Assembly: GCA_905210845.1 (NCBI GenBank)
Contig: CAJLYG010000006.1
Coordinates: 1 to 41,775, forward strand
Direction of reading: 5' to 3'
Length of the DNA stretch: 41,775 nucleotides
Source: an uncultured Prevotella sp.
GTDB lineage: Bacteria > Bacteroidota > Bacteroidia > Bacteroidales > Bacteroidaceae
Shown here: positions 17,161-26,123 of the stretch, piece by piece
Layout: each line of letters begins with the position of its first letter
Position numbering within the stretch: the first letter of the stretch is position 1
The notes under the pieces: model-generated
Database searches by the model: none
What the model was told of the DNA's origin: nothing
The model's input: the letters and a program-made list of their open reading frames with translations, nothing else
Position numbers and translations under genes: made by a program

Positions 17161-19028
17161 TGCTCTTTAACTAATTTGTCAAGCACAGGTTGCGTGACTC
17201 CAGCCACTTCGTTTTTCTTCGTGTCATTCTGTTGTTCAAAGATAACGATCTCGTTCTTTCCCTTTTTCAGGAAGCATCCTGGGAGATAGAGCGTCTGTTG
17301 TGGACCTACTTTCCAATATCTCCCCAAGTTGATTCCATTGACAAAGACAATGCCCTTTCCCCATTTCTCCATGTCAAGGAAGGTGTCCCCGACTTGATTC
17401 ACGGTGAAGGTTCCACTGTAAAGGACGGGCTTGCCAGCCTCATATCCAGCAGGGAGCGTCTTCGTGTCTGGCATTTTATCCATTGGCAGTTGATACATCT
17501 GCCAGTTTCCGGTGATCTCATTGCCCTCAATCGTGATCGGTTGTATGATCCCCTTTAGGTTTTCCGTGATCCGTGCCCCATAGTTGATGCGACCACAGTT
17601 TTCAACCAGGATGTCTAAAGTGCTATTAAAAGGAATATTGACTTCAATGCTGTCTTTTCCGGTAAGGCGGTTCAACTCTCCTACTTTCTTGCCGTTTACA
17701 TAAACAATACCATAGTCGGCGATACCTGGAACCCTCATCATTCCATTGATAGGCTGATTGAAGTGACGACGGTATAATACATATCCGAACCCTTGGTTCA
17801 GGTCTTCGAATGTCATAGGCTTATCATTCTCCACAGGCTGCATCTTGTTGATGACTTGGAAGAGGTCTACGGTCTTGTCCAGCGTGATATGTGGGAGCGC
17901 AATGACGGGAATACGAGCTGGTACAGCTGGAACCTTGTACTTCACATACTTCATCATGAGCGCACGGAGAGAATCGTATTTTGGGGTATTCCAGCCTGCT
18001 TCACTGATAGGAGCATCATAGTCATAGCTGGTGATGTCTGGCTGGATATCCTTGGCGTTGCCATAATTGGCTCCAGAAGTGAACCCAAAGTTAGTGCCTC
18101 CATGCACCATATAGATATTGAAATTGATACCTGCCTCTAAATACTTCTTCGCCTGCTTGACGACGGCTTGGGTGCTCACTTTCTGGAAAGGCTCATTCCA
18201 ATGATCCAGCCATCCCGGATAGAATTCTGCCACCATGTATGGTCCAACACCATGATGATATTCATTGACAACTTTCTTCAAGTTCTCAATATTATCTTCG
18301 CCATTGGCTGTAGGCAATGCGCCCTCAATGGAACCACCCTTAAACAGCCAACTGCCGTCAGAGGTGAACGTATTAATATTAAAGCCGGCATCTAAGAGCA
18401 TCTGGCGGATCTTGGCATTATAGCTTCTATGCACTTCCAAGGGGATGTCTTTCCTTTGCGCAACATAAGATCCAAACTCATTTTCAACCTGTACCATGAC
18501 AATCGGACCGCCATTTGTGATTTGAAGGTCGCGGACTTGTCCTGCTAATTGGTTGATGTAGGCACGGCAAGAATCCAAGAATTGCTGGTTATCCGTGCGG
18601 ATCACAAGACCTTTGGTCTTTTGTAACCACCATGGATATCCTCCGAATTCCCATTCACCACATCCATAAGGCCCTGGCCGCAGAATGACCAACATGCCTT
18701 CTTCCTGGCAAGCCTTTAAAAATTCCCGGATATTACGGTTCCCTGTCTTCCAGTCCCATTTCCCCGGTGCTACTTCGTGGTAATTCCAGAATACATAGGT
18801 AGCAACGGCATTGAGCCCCATTGCTTTCATCATCTTCAGCCGGTGACGCCAATAAGGTGCAGGAACCCGCTCATAGTGCATCTCTCCGGAATGAATTTGG
18901 ATAGGTTTCCCGTCATAGAGGAAATTACCATTTTGGATGGAAAACGTGTGTCTCGCCTGTTGCGCAGCAAATAGGCTGCCTGTCATCAAAAGCAAGCACG
19001 ATACAATAGCTATTCTTAATCGTTTCAT
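17157..19028 (-). CDS. Beta-galactosidase, GH35
   Basis: 623 residues with a signal peptide (about 1-22). Retaining exo-beta-galactosidase. The barrel has the acid/base E184 in QVENEFGSY and nucleophile E268 in MVAEFYPGWLDHW, with the typical N-terminal SGEMHYERVPAPYWRHRL and the ATYVFWNYHE block. C-terminal beta-sandwich domains contain the GKGIVFVNGINLGRYW motif usual in GH35. It is the first gene of a unit with the GH31 enzyme; both are exported and presumably act in turn on the same glycan, with galactose removed before or after the GH31 sugar. A 12-base palindrome lies about 70 bases upstream. Confidence 0.95.
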   Translation of the reverse strand: MKRLRIAIVSCLLLMTGSLFAAQQARHTFSIQNGNFLYDGKPIQIHSGEMHYERVPAPYWRHRLKMMKAMGLNAVATYVFWNYHEVAPGKWDWKTGNRNIREFLKACQEEGMLVILRPGPYGCGEWEFGGYPWWLQKTKGLVIRTDNQQFLDSCRAYINQLAGQVRDLQITNGGPIVMVQVENEFGSYVAQRKDIPLEVHRSYNAKIRQMLLDAGFNINTFTSDGSWLFKGGSIEGALPTANGEDNIENLKKVVNEYHHGVGPYMVAEFYPGWLDHWNEPFQKVSTQAVVKQAKKYLEAGINFNIYMVHGGTNFGFTSGANYGNAKDIQPDITSYDYDAPISEAGWNTPKYDSLRALMMKYVKYKVPAVPARIPVIALPHITLDKTVDLFQVINKMQPVENDKPMTFEDLNQGFGYVLYRRHFNQPINGMMRVPGIADYGIVYVNGKKVGELNRLTGKDSIEVNIPFNSTLDILVENCGRINYGARITENLKGIIQPITIEGNEITGNWQMYQLPMDKMPDTKTLPAGYEAGKPVLYSGTFTVNQVGDTFLDMEKWGKGIVFVNGINLGRYWKVGPQQTLYLPGCFLKKGKNEIVIFEQQNDTKKNEVAGVTQPVLDKLVKEQ

Positions 19029-19096
19029 TTGATATAAAGGTTTTAGTCATCACCCAATAAGAATGGATTATGATCGTTGTAATTGGATTTCCCACA

Positions 19097-19108
19097 ATGT
19101 TTAAACAT
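19097..19108. promoter_or_regulatory. Palindromic candidate operator for the GH35-GH31 unit
   Basis: ATGTTTAAACAT, a perfect 12-base palindrome located where the GH35 transcript would start if the weak minus-strand -7 box at 19120-19113 is used. Could bind a dimeric regulator; no regulator is known. Confidence 0.35.
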
Positions 19109-19220
19109 CGTTGCAAAGTTCTTAAAATTTATTGAGAGAAACGAATGATTAACAGTATTTATAATCTCTCTTCTTACAAAACTTTCAATGACTGAGGTAG
19201 ATTAGAACTACATGAGGGCT

Positions 19221-19256
19221 ATGGATGCTGGACCAATAATGGATGCTGAACCAATT
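19221..19256. repeat. Two tandem 18-base repeats
   Basis: ATGGATGCTGGACCAATA is followed directly by ATGGATGCTGAACCAATT, two differences in 18. It is non-coding and centred between the arms of the 10-base inverted repeat, upstream of the sigma-gene promoter. Confidence 0.7.
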
Positions 19257-19312
19257 TTGGGGGGCTTTATTTTTTTTATGTTTATTTCGTCAATCTACCT
19301 CTATATTTTTTA

Positions 19313-19320
19313 TAATTTTG
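19313..19320 (+). promoter_or_regulatory. Promoter -7 box of the sigma/anti-sigma unit
   Basis: TAATTTTG, an exact TAnnTTTG match, 81 bases before the chosen sigma start. One arm of the inverted repeat (19292-19301) lies 11 bases upstream, over the -33 area. Confidence 0.55.
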
Positions 19321-19401
19321 CGTCTATAGAACCAGAAAGGGGAAACAGTCCAGTGAGAGTGGATATGTATTTCCTGGTTGTCTGATCATAATAACTCTTT
19401 A

Positions 19402-19947
19402 ATGGAAGATCTGGAATTCACACTATTACTAATTGCTGAGGGTAATGAACTTGCTCTTAATGATTTTATGAATCAGTATATGGAGGGGCTCTATTTCCAC
19501 GCTTATGGTATTCTTTCAAATAAGGAGATGGCAGAGGAGGTCGTGAGTGATGTCTTCTTGGAAGTTTGGAATACAAGAAAGAAGTTGTTGGAAATAGAGA
19601 ACATCAAGGCTTGGTTGAACACCTTGGTGTATAGGAAATCGATTTCTTATTTACGAAAGGAGAAGAAACGCCATTTGGATGTGTCTGTTGATGAGATGTC
19701 CCAGTTCAATTTTCCGGCAACAGAAGCAACACCGGCGGAGGGCTTGATTTCCTCCGAGGAAGTTAGTGCGTTGACGACAGCCGTAAACAATCTTCCTCCG
19801 AAGTGTAAGCATGTCTTCTTCTTGGCTAAAATGGAACAGTTGCCTTATGCGCAGATTGCCAAGATGCTTGATATATCCTTGGCTACGGTCAACTATCATG
19901 TCGGCTTTGCCATGAGTGTTCTAAAGAAAAAGCTAAATCCAAAATAA
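19402..19947 (+). CDS. ECF-type RNA polymerase sigma factor
   Basis: 181 residues from the ATG at 19402; an in-frame TTG at 19378 would add eight residues and is less likely. Region 2 (about 18-85) has the core-binding and -10 recognition pattern (AYGILSNKEMAEEVVSDVFLEVWN), and region 4 (about 122-176) has the helix-turn-helix LPYAQIAKMLDISLATVNYHVGFA. It belongs to the Bacteroidetes PUL group of ECF factors. The next gene is its FecR-type anti-sigma, and an STN-domain SusC follows, so its release on substrate binding at the outer membrane should turn on the SusC1/SusD1 operon. Confidence 0.92.
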   Translation: MEDLEFTLLLIAEGNELALNDFMNQYMEGLYFHAYGILSNKEMAEEVVSDVFLEVWNTRKKLLEIENIKAWLNTLVYRKSISYLRKEKKRHLDVSVDEMSQFNFPATEATPAEGLISSEEVSALTTAVNNLPPKCKHVFFLAKMEQLPYAQIAKMLDISLATVNYHVGFAMSVLKKKLNPK

Positions 19948-20011
19948 AAATAATCCCAACTACCTATATGTTTCTTTTGGAAGCGCGTCATTGTAAATAG
20001 AAGTTGATAAT

Positions 20012-20938
20012 ATGGACAAAGAATTTAAAGATTATAAATATGGTGATTCGATGGAGGATCAGAAACTAAAGGCCTTCATGGATAACTTTAATCCCAAACA
20101 CATGGATACTCAAGTGATCAAGCAAAAGACATATCAGAAGATTCATGAGCACGAACGTCGTCGGAGGCACCACCGTGTTTTCTCCGTTGCTGCAGTGGCG
20201 ATCGGCTTCTTGTTAGTTGTTGGGGTGGGCGTCGGGTATCTTGCCTATCCTCAAGATGAACGTGAAGGCATCGCCCAAAAGGAGGAGAGACAAGTGCCCG
20301 TGAGAGAACAACGTGTGAAGGTCCCACAAGGGGAGCGGATGACCATTATGCTTGCTGATGGTACGAAGGTGGTTGCTAATTCCCGGACGACAGTTACTTA
20401 TCCGGAATCATTTCCTGCTGCTTCACGTGAAATCTATGTGAAAGGTGAGGCTTATCTTGAGGTGGCACATGATGCAAAGCGACCTTTTATCGTGAAAACT
20501 GAACATTTTAAGGTGAAGGTCTTAGGTACCCGATTTAATGTTTCCGATTATGATGCCTCAATGTCCAATGTCGTATTGGTTGAAGGGAGTGTAGAATTGA
20601 CCACGGCAAATAAGGACGTTGTAAGAATGCAGCCATCCGACAAGGTGGAAATTCAAAATGGCGCATTTACATCCAAGAAACAGGTCAATACCGATGACTA
20701 TACATGTTGGATGAACGGTATCATGAACCTTCATGGAGACGATATCCAAGCGATTGCCCGGAAATTAAGCCATTATTATGGTGTAAGGATTGTATGCGAG
20801 CAGATTCCAACAAAACCTCTTTATGGAAAATTAGTCCTTCAAGATTCTTTGTCTAATGTTCTTAATGCTATTGATATCATGGCAGGGGTAAAGACAGTGA
20901 AGCGGGGTGGTACCCTGTATCTTGTCCGTGCCCGTTAG
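20012..20938 (+). CDS. FecR-type anti-sigma factor
   Basis: 308 residues. A cytoplasmic N-terminal domain (about 1-53) would bind the sigma factor; one membrane helix lies at about 56-78; the periplasmic FecR domain covers about 104-200 (QGERMTIMLADGTKVVANS, REIYVKGEAYLEV, KVLGTRFNVSDY), followed by a DUF4974-like C-terminal domain (about 230-305, LYGKLVLQDSLSNVLNAI). In known systems it holds the ECF sigma factor until the STN domain of the outer-membrane transporter signals substrate. It lies 64 bases after the sigma gene and 115 bases before the matching SusC gene. Confidence 0.92.
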   Translation: MDKEFKDYKYGDSMEDQKLKAFMDNFNPKHMDTQVIKQKTYQKIHEHERRRRHHRVFSVAAVAIGFLLVVGVGVGYLAYPQDEREGIAQKEERQVPVREQRVKVPQGERMTIMLADGTKVVANSRTTVTYPESFPAASREIYVKGEAYLEVAHDAKRPFIVKTEHFKVKVLGTRFNVSDYDASMSNVVLVEGSVELTTANKDVVRMQPSDKVEIQNGAFTSKKQVNTDDYTCWMNGIMNLHGDDIQAIARKLSHYYGVRIVCEQIPTKPLYGKLVLQDSLSNVLNAIDIMAGVKTVKRGGTLYLVRAR

Positions 20939-21053
20939 GTGATCATTCTATGAATGGAAGTGAGGATTTCCCCTGGGTAAGGGAATATTGTGCCCATACC
21001 TTTTCGGAGTGAGACAAATAGTACTTCTATATAACTAAACATTTATTAATCTT

Positions 21054-24000
21054 ATGAATCGAGCAACATTAATGGAAAAAGCCGGTATTTGTGTGAGTAC
21101 TCTCTGCCTTTTGGGGCTAATCACAATACCTGCCTTTTCCGCACATGCATCCAGCATTTCTTTGACCGAGACGAGTGGCGTCGTTTCCTTGGCTGCAGAA
21201 AACAAAACGGTAAAACAGGTCTTTGACTATATTGAACGCCACAGCAGGTATGTCTTTATCTATGACCAGCAAGTGAAGAATCTATTGGGTCGGAAAGTAT
21301 CTATTAAGACAAAAGGCAAGTCGATAGAAGAACTGTTGGCAGATGTCTGTAGCCAAGCCCATCTTTCCTATCGCATCAATAATCGCCAGGTATTAATCAC
21401 GGTTGAGCCAGGTTCTAAAGGTAAACGAACTTCTTCATCAAACGAGAATAAGAAGAGGATTAGTGGAACGATTACTGATAGCAATGGCGAGCCACTGATT
21501 GGAGCAACTGTTAAAGTAAAGGGAACGAATATCGCCACTGTTACGGACATTGATGGGAATTATGGCCTGAACACCCCTCAAGGCTCAGAACTTGAAATTA
21601 GTTATGTGGGGTATAGCAGCTATACTATCAAAGTAGGTGATAGGTCTGATTATAATATTACGATGCTACAGGATGCCCATAACCTTGATGAACTGATTGT
21701 CGTGGGTTACGGAACCCAAAAGAAAGTGAATCTTACAGGAGCAGTTGGTACGGTCAGTGGTGATGAGATGGTGAAGCGACCAGTCATCAACCCCGCGGAT
21801 ATGCTGCAGGGACAAGTCCCAGGACTACGTGTCGTCCAAGGATCTGGGCAGCCGGGAGCAGAAGGCACATCGTTCAGGATTCGTGGACAAGGAACCTATT
21901 CTGGGGCTGGCTCCGACCCATTGATATTAATCAATGGAGTACCAGGCTCGATTACGAACCTCGACCCAAGTATTATTGAAAGTGTTTCTGTGCTCAAAGA
22001 TGCTGCTTCAGCCTCTATTTATGGATCAAGGGCAGCGAATGGAGTCGTGCTGGTCACAACCAAGAAGGGCTCCCTTTCTCATACGGGCAAGAAATTCTCA
22101 GCTATATATACGGGTGGATTCTCGCTCTACAACCCAACGAAGATGATGAAGCTAATTAGTAATTCTGCTGATTACATGACCTATTATAACCTGGCACGCA
22201 AGAATTCCCTGTTGGCTGGTGCATACGATGAGGCGGAAATAGAAAAATACAGGAGTAATGGAGGGGCTAATGGCTATCCAAATTTTGATTGGATCAATTA
22301 TATGTTCCGAACCGCTTTCGTACAGAATCATAATCTCTCTTTAAGTGGGACAGTGGAGAATACCTCTTATAACGTAGCTCTTAATATAGCAGATGAGCCT
22401 GGTACAATGCGGGGATTCCATTACCAGAAATATAACTTTTCGGTGGATTTAAACTCCCAGCTGACTAAATGGCTGAAGATAGGGACGTATGTGAGTGGCA
22501 ATTATGGCATTCGTAAATCCCCCAGGAATGGAGCCTATGATGCTTTCCTCTGTGTCCTATCACAATCACCTACCTTCGAGCCATGGGTTTACAATGCTGA
22601 AGGGGGCGGGACAAAATATGCATTTGCCGCCTATCCAAATATCGAGCAAAGTAATAAAAACATGCCCGCCATGAATGCATTTGATATCACAGCCCGGTAT
22701 AATACTTATGATATCAATGGACAACTGTCATTCGAGATCACTCCTTTCAAGGGATTAACTTGGTATACAAAGTTTGCAGGAAGGCTCTCTGACAGTAAGC
22801 TCAAGGACTGGTCAGGGACAAAAGTTCCCTTGTATAATTATCGCTCTGGGGAATTCGTGAGATATATGGACCTTGGAGGAGGATTCATTCCTGGATTGCA
22901 AGTAGATGATGACCAAACGATCTATACCAACCTTTATAGTTACCTGACTTATAAGATTCCTTTCAAAGGCAATGATCATAATCTCACACTCATGGCGGGT
23001 TATAGCCAGGAAAAGAGCACAAGGAACTACATTTGGGCAAAAAGGCGCGACTATTCTTTCAAACTGCATGAATTGGATGCGGGCTCCGAAGAAAAAATGG
23101 AGAACTCAGGCTCTAAGCAGCAATGGGCGATCATGTCTCAGTTCTTCAGAATGAACTATGATTATAAAGGCATCTATCTCTTTGAGGCGAATGCAAGGCA
23201 TGATGGTACCTCACGCATTGCAAGCGAGAACAGATGGGGATGGTTCCCCTCATTTTCTGCCGGATACAGGATCTCTGAAGAACAATACATGAAGAACTTG
23301 AACTTAGACTGGCTCTCCAACTTGAAAATAAGGGCATCATGGGGACAACTTGGAAACCAAAATATCGGGTTGTATCCCTATCAGGCTGTTGTCAACTTGG
23401 TAGATAGCTATTCCTTTGATAATTCAACGCTCACACAAGGCGTAGCACAAACATCGTATGTTAACCGTGATATGAAGTGGGAAACGACAACAATGACAGA
23501 CATCGGAGTTGACATGACTCTGTGGGACAGGCTCTCCGTAGTGTTTGATTGGTATTTTAAGAAAACAACGGATATCTTGAGAGGCGCGCAGGTTTCCAGT
23601 TTCATAGGTCTCAACCCACCGACTGTAAATAACGGAGAAATGGAAAACCATGGGGTGGAATTGTCTTTGTCCTGGAATGACAGGATTCGCTCAGGCTCTC
23701 TCGCAGGACTGTCCTATAATCTGGGCGTATATTTCGATCGATCTAGAAACAAACTGTCTAAGTTCGGAGCTGAAGAAATCTATCATCACTCGATCCTACG
23801 GGAAGGCATACCTTATAATTCTTTCTATATGCTCGACTGTATTGGCATATTTGCTGATCAGAATGAGATTGACAATTCTCCAGCGCAGTTTAATGATAAT
23901 ACAAAGCCAGGTGACCTGAAATACCGCGATGCGAATGGAGACGGTGTCGTCAACAGCGACGACCGTGTGGTCAAGAGTGGGCGGTTCCCAAGTTTCGAAT

Positions 24001-24476
24001 ACTCGTTTAATGGTGGGGCTTCGTGGAAGGGATTTGATATCTCCATCATGTTCCAAGGTGTAGCGGGAAAGAAAATCTATGTCGGAGCCAATGCTGGCGT
24101 GGCACCCTTTGCACAGGGCTCAATGATTACGGAAGACTATGTCAAGAAAATGTGGACGGAGGAAAATCCGCATGGGGCTTCCAATCCTCGCCTCTACTAT
24201 GCAGATATGGGAGGAACAAAAAATACAAGGGCGAGCTCCTATTATCTTCGGAGTGCCTCCTATTTGCGCTTGAAGAATCTCAGCGTGGGGTATACGCTCC
24301 CGCATGTATGGACCAAGAAATTAGCTATGGAGAGGGTCAGACTCTATTTTAGCGGAGATAACCTTCTTACCTTTACATCCTATGATGGATTGGATCCAGA
24401 AAATACACTTGACGGGTCTTTCTTGGCTTATCCGCAAAATAAGATTTTCTCCTTTGGTATCAATGTGGAATTTTAG
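21054..24476 (+). CDS. SusC-type TonB-dependent transporter with STN signalling domain
   Basis: 1140 residues. Signal peptide about 1-32. STN (secretin/TonB N-terminal) domain at about 46-117, CarboxypepD_reg-like domain at about 135-207 (ISGTITDSNGEPLIGATVKV), plug from about 215 (DELIVVGYGTQKKVNLTGAV, then the LKDAASASIYGSRAANGVVLVTTKKG SusC signature) and a beta-barrel ending in INVEF. It imports glycan fragments through the outer membrane with TonB energy and signals through its STN domain to the FecR protein encoded upstream. SusD1 follows 11 bases later. STN-bearing SusC proteins paired with ECF/FecR are known from host-glycan loci of Bacteroides. Confidence 0.95.
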   Translation: MNRATLMEKAGICVSTLCLLGLITIPAFSAHASSISLTETSGVVSLAAENKTVKQVFDYIERHSRYVFIYDQQVKNLLGRKVSIKTKGKSIEELLADVCSQAHLSYRINNRQVLITVEPGSKGKRTSSSNENKKRISGTITDSNGEPLIGATVKVKGTNIATVTDIDGNYGLNTPQGSELEISYVGYSSYTIKVGDRSDYNITMLQDAHNLDELIVVGYGTQKKVNLTGAVGTVSGDEMVKRPVINPADMLQGQVPGLRVVQGSGQPGAEGTSFRIRGQGTYSGAGSDPLILINGVPGSITNLDPSIIESVSVLKDAASASIYGSRAANGVVLVTTKKGSLSHTGKKFSAIYTGGFSLYNPTKMMKLISNSADYMTYYNLARKNSLLAGAYDEAEIEKYRSNGGANGYPNFDWINYMFRTAFVQNHNLSLSGTVENTSYNVALNIADEPGTMRGFHYQKYNFSVDLNSQLTKWLKIGTYVSGNYGIRKSPRNGAYDAFLCVLSQSPTFEPWVYNAEGGGTKYAFAAYPNIEQSNKNMPAMNAFDITARYNTYDINGQLSFEITPFKGLTWYTKFAGRLSDSKLKDWSGTKVPLYNYRSGEFVRYMDLGGGFIPGLQVDDDQTIYTNLYSYLTYKIPFKGNDHNLTLMAGYSQEKSTRNYIWAKRRDYSFKLHELDAGSEEKMENSGSKQQWAIMSQFFRMNYDYKGIYLFEANARHDGTSRIASENRWGWFPSFSAGYRISEEQYMKNLNLDWLSNLKIRASWGQLGNQNIGLYPYQAVVNLVDSYSFDNSTLTQGVAQTSYVNRDMKWETTTMTDIGVDMTLWDRLSVVFDWYFKKTTDILRGAQVSSFIGLNPPTVNNGEMENHGVELSLSWNDRIRSGSLAGLSYNLGVYFDRSRNKLSKFGAEEIYHHSILREGIPYNSFYMLDCIGIFADQNEIDNSPAQFNDNTKPGDLKYRDANGDGVVNSDDRVVKSGRFPSFEYSFNGGASWKGFDISIMFQGVAGKKIYVGANAGVAPFAQGSMITEDYVKKMWTEENPHGASNPRLYYADMGGTKNTRASSYYLRSASYLRLKNLSVGYTLPHVWTKKLAMERVRLYFSGDNLLTFTSYDGLDPENTLDGSFLAYPQNKIFSFGINVEF

Positions 24477-24487
24477 AATCTGGCAAA

Positions 24488-26068
24488 ATGAAAAAGATAA
24501 TTAGTATTTTATTTCTCGGAGCATGTACCTTATTTATTACTTCTTGCTCTGACTTTATGGACTTGAATCCTACGACCCAACCCTCAGATGAGACGTTTTG
24601 GAAAACAGAAAACGATTTTAATATGGCATTGGCAGGTATCTATGGGGACCTAAGAAGCAATAACTATTTTAATGCTCAATACGGTCTTTGGGATGCTTTG
24701 ACGGACAATATGTATGCCGGGCATAACGAAGGAGCAACTGGAGATATTTGCCGAGGAAACGTGGAGGCTGATCTTGGGGGATACGTTAGGAATATTTTCA
24801 CGAGCGCATATTCTTCCTTGGCGCGTATCAATATCTTCCTTGAACATGTAGAGGCAAACCAGAGCCTCTCAGCAGATGTTAAAAAACGGATGCTCGGCGA
24901 GGGAAAGTTCTTTCGGGCATTCCACCATATGTTCCTTTATCTCTGCTATGGTGACGTGCCAATCGTAAGTAAGATGCTTTCTCTTGACGAGCAGTATCCT
25001 GCAAAAGAACCCGCGGAAAAGGTCTATGAAAATATATTAGCAGATTTCGATGAGGCGATCAATGACCTTCCTGATGTTACTTATGCAGAAGGAGGTGGCC
25101 ATATCACAAAGAGTGCGGCGAAAGCCTTTAAGGCAAAGGTCATGCTCCAGCATGCTTACACGATAGGTGTGGCAAATCAAGAAGAAATGAAACAAATCGT
25201 TTCTCTTCTGGAATCTATCTCGGGATATGCGTTGCAACCTACGTACAGTGACTTGTTCGAAGACAAGAAACAGGAGGAGAGCCCGGAAATTATGTTTTCT
25301 GTTAAGAATCTGGCACCCAATAGTTGCTCAGGACTTGATATGTATATGACCAACTGGCTGATGTATTGTCCATTGAGGAATCTTGTCGATGAATTCGAAA
25401 TGAAGGGGGAAGGCTCTTGGCTGTCTTCTGAAGAAGCTAAGCAAATCAATGAGGAAATCCTGAATAGTGATGACGTGGAAGCTGCAGAAAGAGAACGTGC
25501 CAAATTGTTCGTGAACAGAGATGCTCGGCTCTCGGCATCTATCTTCCATTCTATGCATCCGTTCCCGGAGCTCAGGTATATTGCGGGTGAAACCGACTTT
25601 ACAGGTTTTGGCTGCTATAAATACCTGCAGCGCGACCAGACACTAGCTGCAGGCGACTTGTTGGATGGGGAAGTGAGCCCTCAGGATATGATATTGATGC
25701 GCTATGGATATGTGCTATTGATGATCGCAGAAGCTGAAAATGAAGTGAATGGACCTACAGCGAAAGTATATGATGCAGTAAACCAGATTCGGCAAAGGGC
25801 AGGACAGAACGTTTTGCCCACAGGCTTGTCACAAGCCCAGATGCGCGAGAAGATACGGCATGAATGGCGTGTGGAAACAGCATTTGAGGGATTACACTAT
25901 TTTGAAATGAAGCGTTGGCATACTTTAGGGGATATTGTCAAAATTAAAGATCCCAAGTTTACGGATTATCAGCCTCGGTTCGAGGAGAGATTCTATCTTT
26001 GGCCTATTCCACAAAGTGAGATAGACAAGGCACATGGCGCCCTTGAACAAAACCCCGACTATCAATAA
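24488..26068 (+). CDS. SusD-type surface glycan-binding lipoprotein
   Basis: 526 residues. Lipoprotein signal with lipobox FITSC (C20) followed by SDFMDLNPTTQPSDETFWKTENDF, the standard SusD N terminus. The remainder is helical TPR-like with the C-terminal RagB/SusD signature (YVLLMIAEAENEVNG, IRHEWRVETAFEGLHYFEMKRW, YLWPIPQSEIDKA). It caps the SusC1 barrel and captures glycan at the cell surface. No frameshift. The glycan cannot be inferred from SusD sequence alone. Confidence 0.95.
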   Translation: MKKIISILFLGACTLFITSCSDFMDLNPTTQPSDETFWKTENDFNMALAGIYGDLRSNNYFNAQYGLWDALTDNMYAGHNEGATGDICRGNVEADLGGYVRNIFTSAYSSLARINIFLEHVEANQSLSADVKKRMLGEGKFFRAFHHMFLYLCYGDVPIVSKMLSLDEQYPAKEPAEKVYENILADFDEAINDLPDVTYAEGGGHITKSAAKAFKAKVMLQHAYTIGVANQEEMKQIVSLLESISGYALQPTYSDLFEDKKQEESPEIMFSVKNLAPNSCSGLDMYMTNWLMYCPLRNLVDEFEMKGEGSWLSSEEAKQINEEILNSDDVEAAERERAKLFVNRDARLSASIFHSMHPFPELRYIAGETDFTGFGCYKYLQRDQTLAAGDLLDGEVSPQDMILMRYGYVLLMIAEAENEVNGPTAKVYDAVNQIRQRAGQNVLPTGLSQAQMREKIRHEWRVETAFEGLHYFEMKRWHTLGDIVKIKDPKFTDYQPRFEERFYLWPIPQSEIDKAHGALEQNPDYQ

Positions 26069-26072
26069 TCAT

Positions 26073-26101
26073 GAGGGGAGGTCGTATTTCAGGCCTCCCT
26101 C
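26073..26101 (+). terminator. Hairpin after SusD1, possible partial terminator
   Basis: Arms GAGGGGAGG (26073-26081, one bulged G) and CCTCCCTC (26094-26101) in the 55-base gap between SusD1 and the next gene. Only a short T-rich stretch follows, so it may reduce rather than end transcription, or protect the susCD message from decay. Confidence 0.4.
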
Positions 26102-26123
26102 ACTTTAAATTCTATTTTGCATT

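Larger units (their letters stand above)
19029..19401. other. Divergent control region between the GH35 unit and the ECF sigma unit
   Basis: 373 bases without a gene. Contents: a perfect 12-base palindrome ATGTTTAAACAT (19097-19108); a weak minus-strand -7-like GAACTTTG (19120-19113) that could serve GH35; a 10-base inverted repeat GAGGTAGATT (19194-19203) / AATCTACCTC (19292-19301); between its arms an 18-base tandem duplication (19221-19256); and the sigma-gene -7 box (19313-19320). Confidence 0.6.

Noticed and set aside
19378..19401. TTG start for the ECF sigma gene at 19378
   Set aside because: An ATG eight codons later (19402) starts a protein of normal family length and alignment; the extra residues show no conserved pattern.
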